NCBI GenBank assembly: GCA_029582265.1
Contig: CM055823.1
Coordinates: 13,280,060-13,344,059, forward strand
DNA: 64,000 nucleotides
Direction: 5' to 3'
Source: Zoroaster sp. YZ-2022
Taxonomy: Eukaryota; Echinodermata; Asteroidea; Forcipulatida; Zoroasteridae
Under the pieces are notes generated by a model. That model was not told the DNA's origin, ran no database searches, and saw only the letters and a program-made list of their open reading frames with translations. Within the stretch, counting starts at the first letter, position 1. Every line of letters starts with the position of its first letter. This document shows positions 47,056-56,916 of the stretch, piece by piece. The position numbers and the translations under genes are program-made.

Positions 47056-49669
47056 AATAATTAGGGTTTCGGCCTGGTCGCCAACCCTATTGTTTTTCAT
47101 GCGATTATTTTTCTTGTTTCTGCCAAAACCCATAGGTTTAACACGTGAAAGTTGTCGATGGATGATGTCATACTGAAGACATCTCGACACCTCGACCCTT
47201 GTGAAAACTCGACCTAAACAAAACTCGACACACAATTCAAGCTGTCAATTGTGTCATATAAGCACTTAGCATTTTCGCATAAAACAAAACATGCATCATA
47301 TGAAAGCCCATAATGTGACTTAGTTTCTAAAACCAATTACGTCATCATTACGTCAGTAAATATTATTTCATTAACATTTTAGTCTAATCTGCGAAGATTA
47401 TGATGTAGGCAATATTATTAACTTCGAAATGTTATTGCTCGAATTTACCAACTATGGGTAGAATGTGGTACCATCTTTTCTCACCCTTACGATAGCAATA
47501 AAAAATAGTGCACGTTCTGTTGCCATTCAACTCTAGCGGTCACCGGTGGTGGTTTTACAGAAAGGGAAATTTCCATAGGGACTGTACACGTTTGTATGAT
47601 TACGTGACGTAGTGTTTGTAGCTACAGGGTTTGTACCAAAGATGTGCGGCGCTATACGATCTTTGGTTTGTACACATGGGTTGATTCTACAATACGATGT
47701 TTAAGTTATTATTTTCGTATGTTTGAATCGTTTGAGAATCGTTCGTTGCACACATTTAATGGAAGGGCATTAACTTGATTTGTTACATCCTTTGCATTTA
47801 TCCACATACAAATCAGTCTCCTGCAGTGCCACCTAGGCTACTGTTCCCAAAAACTCCACGCACAGTCTCATCCCATACACCCGGCCGTCCTGTCGATCGG
47901 GTCTTGCCTAAAATTACGTTTGGACGAGTTATTACTAATTGGACGCCTAAGGAACACACAATGCAACTTTTGTATACAATGACTACAATCAATGCACATT
48001 TTCAGCTTATTTCAATATATCATACAAAGAACTTGGGACATCAGTGCCCAATATTATTAATACATCCGAAACCCATGTCAGCGTTTTCATCAAAAGCTTA
48101 ACCTCTAGTTAATCATTGTTATAATTATTTAAATGTTTCCTTATTTGGAAATGGAAATGAATATGTACTCTCATTTGAAAATGCCATCCTTTGGAAGTTG
48201 TTCTCAGCAGGAAAGATGAAAGCAACATTGGAAGACTGTTCAAATTTAAAGACTGTCAGGACTGTAAATTACATGCAGTTTTATGTAAATAAATATCCAT
48301 GTAGCAAATACCCATGCTTCTGGAAAGTTTGAACGAAACGGGTATTTGTTTGTCGAGTGAAGATTGAGTACACTTTTAATTTGTAAAAAAATGTTCATGC
48401 TTATCTTGGACACGTGATGAGGGCGCTGTTTTTCAGAATCCAACTGGGACTCAATGTTACAACAGCCCTAAAATGTGAATAGATCAACGGGAAAACTATT
48501 TGTGGACAGGTTCGTGTACTAAAAATTCCCCCATTTGATTATATACATGTTAATAATGTTCATAGTACTTTTTAGTCTACTTATTCTGGTGTGTTTCACA
48601 TTGTGTTTTGCAGTGTAATTGAATGGAAATAAAGTGTAGTAAATTGATTTGAATTAAATGAACTTAATCGCTAAATTAAATGTTAACATTTGCACCTTGA
48701 AATTGTATGATATTAATGTTGCATCCCCAGTGAAAGAAATTAATTAATCTACAATAATAATTATTGGATAGTCGATGAACTCATCAGTCCCATGGATATG
48801 AAGAACATTTTAGCACATGCCAGGCCAATTAAATTGAAAAATAAAATAAAATACACAAATTGTGCCATAGTCTGTTCCATTTCCCCTCCGATATATAAGA
48901 ATATTTTTATGTTGTTCCCAGGAGTATATCTTCAGGCAAAATTAATTTCTGCGCCAATAATTCTGCATTTAATCAATGCCAGCTCCATTTATTTGGTTTA
49001 AAAACTGTTTGGCATCTCTTTTTTTATCAGTTTCTGAAATTATTTTGTACCGAAATATCGTAATATTTTTGCTGCTTCGTTTTGAGAATACCTTCAGGCA
49101 GATTGAATTTGGCATGAACAAGTTCTGTTTTAATTCCAAAGCCAACCCTGTTAATTCAATTAAAACGAAAAACTAATTAAACTTATTTAAATGGTGGCAA
49201 CAAATATTTTAATCATATACAACAGATCCGTTTTATAACGATTTCGTTGCATTCTAGCTTCCCGTCCAAATTACATAATTTGTAAACCATCTCCAAGAAA
49301 ATATCTCCAGGCAAGCTTAATTTCAGATTTTAAAAACCAAGATCGGGTTTTTACCACATTATTTGGACATGCATTAATTAATGGAAGAAAGTGTTGTGAC
49401 GGAAATTGAGTCTGCATGAAGCCTTCTTTGGGACAGTATTAAAATATTCTGATATTTTGGACGGTACAAAATTAATGATACCAAATCATTTCAAATGTGG
49501 TGTTTGTTTATAGGGATTCTAAGTATTATTGACCAACAACGGTTTTTTTAAACATTAATTTGGGTGACATTAAATTATTGTAAAAATTGTCAGATATCTT
49601 GTACGGGAAATGTGAAAAATCGTTTGAAAATAATTATCTTTCGAACACAATTTATATAGAATGATAAGC
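47056..49669. other. AT-rich flank without a recognised gene
   Basis: I see no domain, splice-supported exon or element gene on either strand. This is presumably host DNA between the fold-back/gap region and the left terminus of element C. The six bases ATAAGC at 49664-49669 would be one half of a target duplication. Confidence 0.45.
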
Positions 49670-49800
49670 AGTAGTATGTCAGATGGGGGTTCTAGGCCAC
49701 CTACTAAAAATGATTTTTTAAATCATTTTTAAAGGGAATTCCTTTAAGTATGTGACCTAGAACCCCCATCTGACGTTATTTTAAAAAATCTTTTCATACG
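49670..49800. repeat. Left terminus of element C with long hairpin
   Basis: Shares AGTAGTATG and AGATGGGGGTTCTAGG with the end of B. A 23-base arm (49678-49700) is the reverse complement, with one mismatch, of 49752-49774. Between them lie a second palindrome (AAAATGATTTTTTAAATCAT) and AAAGGGAATTCCTTT, so the terminus can fold into a compound hairpin. Confidence 0.8.
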
Positions 49801-49935
49801 ATGACATCATTAAAAGATTTAATGGCGTTATCGTATATAAACCGCCGGTTTTTAAAAAGCGAGTTAAAAAGTGAAGAAAATTTTAAAAATATCTAGTTTA
49901 ATAATAAAGATGACGACGAAATATGAAAAAGTTCC

Positions 49936-50223
49936 TTGCGAATGGCTTTAGTTGGTAAAACAGACAAGTGTTGTATTCCTAGTTCTAGGAACACGGTATA
50001 TTGCGGTTTGCATAAGTGGAAGGTTAATAGTGGAAAAGTATTCCTATTGCGTATAAAAGATGTAAAAGGGACAAAAGCAAAGGTAGGTTTGTGTACGAAA
50101 TGCGTAAAGATATTAAGAAAAAACCCTTATTATCATTTAAAAGCTGTAGAAGGAAAAGCTAAACGTTCGTTTAATATCGTGATGAAAGAATTGTTGGAAA
50201 GAAATGTTTTTATTAGATTATAA
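49936..50223 (+). CDS. Small Cys-containing accessory protein (element C)
   Basis: 95 codons, first gene after the left terminus. Cysteine/histidine pairs KCC, YCGLHKW and CTKC could form a zinc-binding knuckle; the rest is basic. The ATG at 49911 with MTTKYEKVPCEW in another frame is a possible true start, implying an indel near 49940. It converges with 50315-50939. I do not recognise the family. Confidence 0.5.
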   Translation: MRMALVGKTDKCCIPSSRNTVYCGLHKWKVNSGKVFLLRIKDVKGTKAKVGLCTKCVKILRKNPYYHLKAVEGKAKRSFNIVMKELLERNVFIRL

Positions 50224-50314
50224 ATTATAATTATACGGAGGAGGTCTATCAAACGTTTTTACACGCTCCGCTACTCTGAAGCGTGTTTTTGATTATAATA
50301 ATTTTTATTTACGC
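50224..50314. terminator. Short hairpin between convergent genes (element C)
   Basis: ACACGCT and AGCGTGT around 50259-50287 form a 7-bp stem followed by T-rich DNA, between converging 3' ends. A 3'-end role is inference. Confidence 0.35.
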
Positions 50315-50939
50315 TCACTTTAAACTCAAAAGTTTTTCTATAAGAATTTTTTTTTCTGCAGTTGCATCTACGGGTTTGTTAGTTTCAGGTTTAACCGTTG
50401 TTGAAATAAGTACATTACGGATGTTTTCTTTTATTTTATAATATGTATCTCGCTCTTCGCATATGAGCACAAATTCTTCTTGACTGACGTAACCGTCTTC
50501 GATGGCTTTACTAACGTGGTTTTCGATCGTGTTGAGTTTACTCAATGCTAAAATTGTATTTCGTCGTGTTTTTTAGCTTTTTTATACAATTTATTTTTCA
50601 CGTATCTGAGAGCGAAAGCTGCACCACCCAACCCCAAAGCTAAACCTTCTAAAGCGTATCCTACGGGCGACGCTATGATTGTGGCGATACTAGCTATTCC
50701 GATAGCCCCTGCTCCCATACAGCCCATTTCTGCGAGAGTTTCTACGATACTACAAGCGTTGATAATTTTATTATATTTTTTATACGTGGCTTCGCGTTCA
50801 TTTATTTCGATTCGTAATTATTTTTGATTATCATCGATTTTTTGCAATCTGAATGTTTTAGCACGCCCGATTCAGAGTTGTTTGTAATGGTAGTTAAATT
50901 CGGATAAAGTACATTCGTCGATTCTATAGATGCGCTCAT
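50315..50939 (-). pseudogene. Glycine-rich membrane protein with conserved C-terminal helix domain, broken (element C)
   Basis: ATG at 50939 opens MSASIESTNVLYPNLTTITN. The homologous reading then moves to another frame (INEREATYKKYNKIINACSI, then a Gly/Ala-rich hydrophobic stretch GAGAIGIASIATIIASPVGY and ALGLGGAAFALRYVKNKLYK). A further shift near 50560 leads to SKLNTIENHVSKAIEDGYVS and QEEFVLICEERDTYYKIKE, ending at 50315. The SKLNTI-x-x-x-x-SKA-x-x-DG-x-x-x-x-EEF pattern is one I know from uncharacterised proteins of Polinton-like elements. The Gly/Ala-rich segment suggests membrane insertion or disruption. At least two frame changes and one stop are present. Confidence 0.65.
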
Positions 50940-51036
50940 TGTTTTTATTATAGTAAAAGATTTAAATTTAATGTAATATTTCTAACAGTTAACTCGTAAC
51001 AGATTCCTTCATCTAAAGAGCCGAATAAATTTAGAG

Positions 51037-51417
51037 TTATATATGTTTAATTTCACGACCATCTAAATTTGAAACGTAGCATAATGAATATTCTAAATAT
51101 CGTGTTTCATTTGTTAAAAAAAAATTAATATTATTGGGTATAAAAAAAGTTGATCCATCACTATTACGTGATCTAATTCCTGTCGAAGAATATGAATTAT
51201 TTTCACCCACATTAGTTCTGACATAGAACGAGAGAAACAAAGAGTCTCTAAATATAGAAAGACCTACTGCTTTTGAAAGCCAAACTAATTCAACTTCTGA
51301 ATCTATATAAAAAGAGTATACATTCAAGAGTTTAAAGTGCCCAAATTTAACATATCTTTTTAATTCGTTATTGTTAACTCGCTCACTCGTACGACTGGGT
51401 CCGTAAATGCTCGCCAT
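51037..51417 (-). CDS. Accessory protein of 126 aa, paralogue-like to its neighbour (element C)
   Basis: Starts MASIYGPSRTSERV. The predicted product is rich in aromatic and beta-prone residues (FGHFKLLNVYSFYIDSEVEL, LFLSFYVRTNV). The first roughly 25 bases of the gene are almost the same as those of the next gene (ATGGCGAG(C/T)ATTTACGGAC), hinting at an old tandem duplication or a shared leader. Order places it after the penton-like gene in one minus-strand cluster (52617 down to 50315). Possibly a virion component or fibre, but that is conjecture. Confidence 0.55.
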   Translation of the reverse strand: MASIYGPSRTSERVNNNELKRYVKFGHFKLLNVYSFYIDSEVELVWLSKAVGLSIFRDSLFLSFYVRTNVGENNSYSSTGIRSRNSDGSTFFIPNNINFFLTNETRYLEYSLCYVSNLDGREIKHI

Positions 51418-51436
51418 TATTTATAGTATAAAATTA

Positions 51437-51938
51437 TTAATTTGACGGTAAACGTTTAATTTTAATATTGAAACAGATTTTTGAATTTAGCGAACCGAAA
51501 AAAGTCGCCTCTACAAAAACTTTTCTAACGTTTCGCATTTTAAAACACATTTCATATTTTAAATGTTGAATTTCACGATCGTGAAAATGAAATTTTGCAT
51601 CTCGTTGCGGAGAAGGAATGTAATAAACGTTGGCGGCATAGTCGCCCGTCACTGAATGCGTGGCAAAACTATCAGTTTTAATAAATTGCGTAAAAATACT
51701 GCAGTATGTGGGCGAAATATTAAACATGAAAAAGGGTTGTTTAAACGTAGCGTGCCATCCGAGTATGACGTTTAATTTTTCAATTAAAACTACTCTTTGT
51801 AAAATTTCAACTCTGTTTAAATATCCGTGATGTTCGTAAATTTCGGTGGGTGATGTTTTTAACGTTTCACCGTTTTTAGAAGCTGCGATAGCAACAACGT
51901 CGCTCGTTATAATGACTGGGTCCGTAAATACTCGCCAT
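51437..51938 (-). pseudogene. Accessory virion-type protein, ~165 aa, early frameshift (element C)
   Basis: ATG at 51938 gives MASIYGPS, but the long frame that follows (PVIITSDVVAIAASKNGETL, TEIYEHHGYLNRVEILQRVV, then MFNISPTYCSIFTQFIKTDS to KRLPSN) is offset by one frame. An indel within the first ten codons is therefore likely; alternatively translation starts at the internal Met at 51727. The product is beta-rich without membrane spans. Its position between the penton-like gene and the 126-aa gene suggests structural use. Confidence 0.55.
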
Positions 51939-51942
51939 TTAT

Positions 51943-52617
51943 TTATATTATTTCTAGATTTAAAATAATTGGAAAACCGTGGTTATGTATATCTCTACCT
52001 TTTGAATCTTTAATTTGAAAGCTCAGATCGTTAAAAGTACCGACTTTTAATTTTTTCAGTAATGGATTTTTATATTCTATATTCATACTCGATCCGAATG
52101 ATTTACCTTGCAAAGGTAAAACGTTTAAAATGGTAGAAGGTTTGCCGTTGAAATAATTATCGCTCGTAGAAATTTGATCGCAATGAATGTATAACATTTT
52201 AAAAGGATTGATATCGATCCTTTTATTATATTCTCCCGCAGTTAGAAATTCGTTGTGAAGCCCGAGTAAATTAGCCAACCCAGCCGTAAATTTAATAGAT
52301 TTCGTGTCATCGACCAACTTTAGCGTGTAAGAACCCGATATATAATTGATCGTGAACGTTATCCAAGACTCGTTTTTTGATATGACATCTATAATTTCGT
52401 AAAAATTGTAAAGCCCCGGTTCGACAAATTTTATAACGTCGTCCGACCCCGTTGTGCGATAAATTATTCTTTCTTTTTTACGTACGTTGTAATATCCTAT
52501 CCAAATGTTTACGCTTTTTAATAGCATGTTTAAATCACCCTCGCGATTATCGATAGCGTAATCTAACACAACTCGTCCACCCTCTTTTTCAATTTCAATT
52601 TCGATGGTATGAAACAT
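51943..52617 (-). CDS. Penton-like minor capsid protein candidate (element C)
   Basis: 224 aa, uninterrupted, start MFHTIEIEIEKEGGRVVLDY. The second half contains LLGLHNEFLTAGEYN, MLYIHCDQISTSDNYFNGKP and SFQIKDSKGRDIHNHGFPI, ending in a short beta strand. This pattern (an L-G-L/F block, I-H-C-D, N-G-K-P/S, a late K-D-x-x-G-x-x-x-x-x-x-G-x-P strand) and the size fit the single-jelly-roll penton/minor capsid protein of adintovirus-like Polintons, which forms capsid vertices. I recognise the pattern by eye, not by alignment. It is transcribed divergently from the 480-aa gene. Confidence 0.6.
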   Translation of the reverse strand: MFHTIEIEIEKEGGRVVLDYAIDNREGDLNMLLKSVNIWIGYYNVRKKERIIYRTTGSDDVIKFVEPGLYNFYEIIDVISKNESWITFTINYISGSYTLKLVDDTKSIKFTAGLANLLGLHNEFLTAGEYNKRIDINPFKMLYIHCDQISTSDNYFNGKPSTILNVLPLQGKSFGSSMNIEYKNPLLKKLKVGTFNDLSFQIKDSKGRDIHNHGFPIILNLEII

Positions 52618-52658
52618 TTTATTATTTATTATTTATAATAATTCTAAATAATAATAAA
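52618..52658. promoter_or_regulatory. Divergent AT-rich promoter region (element C)
   Basis: Only 41 bases, almost all A/T (TTATTATTTATTATTTATAA core), separate two divergent ATGs; both starts are preceded by ATAATAAA. Confidence 0.5.
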
Positions 52659-54101
52659 ATGACGTTTCCATTAGCATTCGAGAGTAATTTATTGAAACGA
52701 TATCCAACATCCGGAAATTTTTATGTTCCTGAAAATTTTAACGCCAACGATTTAACGAGTATAAATATTTACGTTAACAAGAATGAGTTTTTTAACGTAC
52801 AATTTGATAATGTTTTCAACAACTACAAATTACCTAAAGTGGCTAGTCAAAAAGTAGTCGATGATTGGCATCATCAACCGTTAATTTGTTATCAAAATCA
52901 AATAAATTTTGCGACGTATTGCGCTTCAACGGGTTGCGGCGTAGGTTATCAACATTTAAACAATTCAAATATGATGATTCGTAGTTTTTTTAGATTTCAC
53001 GTTTATTATCAAATAAGACGATTGCTCAAAGAAATGAGTTGTCCCGCGTCTTTTCAAAATTATTTTAGCTCGTTCGGTAACAATATAGATGGTAGCGCGT
53101 ATAAAAAACTATGTAAAGACTTTAATACATCAACCTCTACCAATTGGAAACAACGCGTCGATATGCACAGCGATGAATTAGGTACCGCTTATTTTTGGAG
53201 AAATATTGGTAAAAGATACGATCCAGTACCCGGGCACAACTACGACCATTCTATTTTAAATCCCAACACTAGCCCCATTCCTCTCACCAATCTCGGTTCA
53301 AACTTTGAAGCGAGTGAAAAAAGAATGGCTTTTGACGACGGTGTGCATAATCGTAAAGAACATACGATTAGAGTAGGTTACATTTTACAATCCGATAGCG
53401 TACTTTTAGCGTATACAAAATTTATATTGTCTTTAAAATTAGCGCAAGGTTTTACGAGTGTTGGTACGGAACGAATTAACGATTCGATAAGAACGTACGT
53501 TTACGCGATTTTAGGAGCTCAATCGCAAGCAAAAACTTCTTTTTTAGCGGGTGGTACCGGTTTAGACGCGCAGCGTGAATTTATAAATATAATCAATGCG
53601 GAAATTGATTCTCCGGTTGATTTACAATCTTCTATTCAACGTTATCAAGATGTTTTGCAATACGCTCGTTCGCAATTAAATTTTGCTATCGGAGAAAATT
53701 TATACATGATGCCTAGCGATATGAATTTACGAATAGGGTCGTACGCAGGATACAATAATAATTTATTAATCGCGACGCGTGATTTATCTTTAGGTTCAAA
53801 TTTAGATCTAAATTCAGAACCCGCTCCTCCTCCTATTTTAGATTCTTCACCACCACCACCACTACCATTAATCACAAAGCACGTAGAAGAAGGTTCTTCC
53901 ACACTTGATGTCAACGAACCAAACATCTCCAACGAAATAAAAGAAGACTCTACACCACCGCAAGAACCAGACAGCGCCAACGAAATAAAAGAAGACTTTT
54001 TAGAATCAGACGGTTCTCATAGTGAAGAAAAAAATTCTTTAATACTCGGTTTTGCTATTTTAACCGGACTGGGTATTATGATTTACGAGTTGTTATTTTA
54101 G
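52659..54101 (+). CDS. Conserved 480-aa structural-type protein with C-terminal anchor (element C)
   Basis: Uninterrupted. The globular part (about residues 1-385) has QINFATYCASTGCGVGYQHL, MIRSFFRFHVYYQIRRLL, FTSVGTERINDSIRTYVYAI, YQDVLQYARSQLNFAIGENL and MNLRIGSYAGYNNN; these blocks characterise an uncharacterised family that travels with the same capsid family in invertebrate Polintons. Then follow an acidic Pro/Glu-rich linker (APPPILDSSPPPP, then two EIKED repeats) and one membrane span (LILGFAILTGLGIMIYELLF) at the very end. Its 3' end overlaps the converging 54093-55580 gene by 9 bases. A virion surface or internal membrane protein is plausible; no counterpart remains in A or B. Confidence 0.7.
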   Translation: MTFPLAFESNLLKRYPTSGNFYVPENFNANDLTSINIYVNKNEFFNVQFDNVFNNYKLPKVASQKVVDDWHHQPLICYQNQINFATYCASTGCGVGYQHLNNSNMMIRSFFRFHVYYQIRRLLKEMSCPASFQNYFSSFGNNIDGSAYKKLCKDFNTSTSTNWKQRVDMHSDELGTAYFWRNIGKRYDPVPGHNYDHSILNPNTSPIPLTNLGSNFEASEKRMAFDDGVHNRKEHTIRVGYILQSDSVLLAYTKFILSLKLAQGFTSVGTERINDSIRTYVYAILGAQSQAKTSFLAGGTGLDAQREFINIINAEIDSPVDLQSSIQRYQDVLQYARSQLNFAIGENLYMMPSDMNLRIGSYAGYNNNLLIATRDLSLGSNLDLNSEPAPPPILDSSPPPPLPLITKHVEEGSSTLDVNEPNISNEIKEDSTPPQEPDSANEIKEDFLESDGSHSEEKNSLILGFAILTGLGIMIYELLF

Positions 54102-55580
54102 AGTTTTACGCATGTATGTTATAATTAAAACACCAACCGCGGTCAAGGTTAACCATAAATGTTCCGCCGCGAGCGTAACGACGCTTGAAGCTATTTTAAA
54201 TAACCAGTTTATTATACTACCGATAATAGCGGGTAAAGAGGCTAAAGCTTTCGCTCCCAGTTTAGCTAATACATTCGCAAAGTTTTTAAACATTTTTTGT
54301 ATCCACCCGTCGCTATCCGGAGTTGGTTCGGGTGTGGGTGGTGTGGGTTCTGGGGGAATAGGAGTTGGTCCGGGTGTGGGTTCTGGAGTTGGTTCGGGTG
54401 TAGGTTCTGGGAGAATAGGAGTTGGTTCTGGGTATACAGGTTTGGGTGTGGGTGTAGGTGGTGCGGGTTTAGGTATAGGTGTTGGTAAAACTGAATTCGC
54501 GACTTCACCTATCGATTTAGCGATAAAAGCGATGGCCATACCGATGGCCGTTAATACACTAGCGACCGTTATACCGTGTTTTTTAAACAAGCGTATAATT
54601 GTTTCGACCAACGTGCGCTTTCTTCTATTTATCGCTACTAACGATTCTTCATTTTTAAACAAAAGGTTAGATACGTCTCTTTTTAAATCTTCCATAACTT
54701 CTTCGATAACCGATGTTTCTTCTTTTAGGTTTGTTCGTTCTTTACGTAGTGAATCCATCGCGTCTACATCTCCTGTCTCATTTTCGTTGATTCTTTGTGA
54801 AAAAATTTCTATTTTTTCTTTATTTTCTCTATATCTAAGCAATAATTCTAATACCGCGCCTCGTTTCGTTTCCATAAGTTTACTAATGCTCTGCAAGGTT
54901 CTTATATCGTAACTATCTTTTAAAGCCGAGTTTTCAGAAAGAACGCTTATTGTATTTTCGTTAGCTTTTATAGTTTCGCTAAGCGTTCGCGTTAACTCGT
55001 TAGGTTCTGACGCTCTTTCTTCGACAACAGCGGTTGTTTCCAACGGTATAGGTTGCCTTTGCGCTTCTTCTACCACATCGAAATTATCGTTTATCGCTTT
55101 TTGTTCGCGCGGTGGTAATGGTTTTCGTTTATAATCGGTTATACCTAAATCTAATCTTGCAAAATCGATGCCATATTTATTAACGAGAGTAGATAACTTT
55201 TTAAATTTGCTTTTTTCTTTTAAATTACTTAAAACTAATTATTTTATACCTTTTTGAAAAACTAATAAATTTTCTTTATTTATTTTAAATTTAGAGTAGT
55301 CTTTCACAGTCAGTTCGTACCCTACGCTCGCGTAAAAATCATCGGCGTACATTTTAGTTAGCTTTTTTATTTTCTTTGCAGTACCGCTATCTTTTATTTC
55401 TTTATCTCTTTCAATTTCTATTTCTAGTTGTCTTTCTCTTTCTATTTGGATGTCTAAGTTTCTTTCTATTTCTTTTTCTTCTTCGTTATTGAAAAAAGTT
55501 GTTGCTTCATCATCTTCGTCATCGGAAACCATATCATCAACATCAATATCTTCCATCGGTATATCATCTCCTCCCGCCAT
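54093..55580 (-). pseudogene. Coiled-coil/PTPEP-repeat membrane protein, one internal stop (element C)
   Basis: One frame of about 495 codons with a stop at 55239-55241. Order: acidic N-terminus (MAGGDDIPMEDIDVDDMVSD), Arg/Glu-rich coil, MYADDFYASVGYELTVKDYS block, a long coiled coil, hydrophobic segment GITVASVLTAIGMAIAFIAK, a Pro-rich spacer of PTPEP-type repeats (about 54300-54480), then an amphipathic plus two hydrophobic segments (ALASLPAIIGSIINWLFKIA, LWLTLTAVGVLIITYM). It is a clear paralogue of 55582-56909, which it follows by one base. The C-terminal part past the stop could start at 55076. Function unknown; the layout suggests a membrane-anchored stalk. Confidence 0.75.
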
Positions 55581-55581
55581 T

Positions 55582-56909
55582 TTATAATTGATTTTTATTT
55601 TTTATCGCGTAAGTTATAATTAAAACACCAACCGCGGTCAAGGTTAACCATAAATGTTCCACTGCGAACATAACGACGCTTGAAGCTATTTTAAATAACC
55701 AACTTATTATACTACCGATAATAGCGGGTAAAGCGGCTAAAGCTTTCGCTCCCAGTTTAGATAATACGTTAGCTAAATGTTTTAACGTTTTTTGTATCCA
55801 CCCATCACTATCTGGTGTGGGTTCTGGTGGTTTTGGTTCTGGTGGTTTTGGAGGTGGTTTTGGAGTTGGTTCTGGTGGTTTAGGTATGGGTGTTGGTAAA
55901 ACTGAACTCACGGCGTTGACGATATCTTTGACTATAGCGGTAATAGCTATACCGACGACCATTAATATACTAACGACTGTGAAGCCTTGTTCTCTAAATA
56001 AAGTTCTAATTTTATCTTCCAACGTAACGTCTCTTTCTAACATTTTTTTAACCGTTTCTTTTATTCTATTGATTTGACTACGAAGAACGTAATCCTGCGC
56101 ATCAATTTGTTCAACTAAAACTTGTTTGTCTTCTTTTAGTTTTTGTAATTCTCGTTGATCAACCTCAAACCCTCCTTTTTCGGCATCTTCTATTCTTTGG
56201 TTGACTATTTTTAATTTAGTTAAAAGATCTAATTGTTCTCCTCTATTCGTAGTCATGATTTTATCAAGCGCTTCTATTTCTCGAACATTTAATTCTGTTT
56301 TAGTTTCTTTTCCTCGAACATTTGATTCTGTTTGAGTTTCTTTTTCCATTACAGCCACTACCATTTTGATAGCTTCTTGTACTTTTTCAGATTTTTCTAA
56401 AACTAGTAACGGTGGTGGAGTTGGTAATTTTCTACCACTGCTTGTTTTCTCTTTGATCAGTTTTTCCGCTTCGGTTACTACACTTATTAAAGCCTCTCTA
56501 GTTTCATCATATGGTAAAAGATCTTTTAAAGTTAAACCTTTTAAACTACCCAACTTTAAAAAGGAACTTTTTTACTTTTTCCTACACTAGTTAAACGAAT
56601 TTCTTTACTACCTTTTATAAAAAAAAGTATACTTCTATTTTTACTATCCATACGCTCTTCAAATCTAGTGTAGTCTTTAATAACGTTTTCATGACCTATA
56701 CTTGCATAAAAATCATCGACTGTAAGTCTAAGTGATCTATCTTTTTGAGATAAAGTCGGTATAATAAAAGACGTTCCAGCAGCTTGCTCGTTTATTTTTG
56801 TTACTTCTTCATCAACTGCACTTAACGTGTCATCTTCGTCCACAACATCATCGTCAAGATTTTGTAATAACGTGTCTGCTTCCATAAGATCGCGTCCTCC
56901 GTGCGCCAT
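55582..56909 (-). pseudogene. Coiled-coil/proline-rich membrane protein, one frameshift (element C)
   Basis: First part 56556-56909 (MAHGGRDLMEADTLLQNL to KSKKVPF), then a frame change near 56555 and 55582-56553. The second part holds SSGRKLPTPPPLLVLE, coiled coil (LQKLKEDKQVLVEQIDAQDY), hydrophobic FTVVSILMVVGIAITAIVKD, a short KPPEPTPKPP spacer, and the same C-terminal hydrophobic module as its neighbour (ALAALPAIIGSIISWLFKIA). The start and N-terminal half match 43989-44866 in B closely. The spacer is less than half as long as in 54093-55580, showing fast length change. Confidence 0.78.
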
Positions 56910-56916
56910 TTTATAA

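Noticed and set aside
47775..48101. 108-codon open frame in the flank of element C
   Set aside because: No recognised domain, no supporting splice or promoter context, and the surrounding 2.6 kb looks non-coding.
54112..54912. Plus-strand 266-codon frame with Gly/Val/Ser repeats
   Set aside because: Antisense shadow of the PTPEP-repeat gene at 54093-55580, which has the conserved paralogue.
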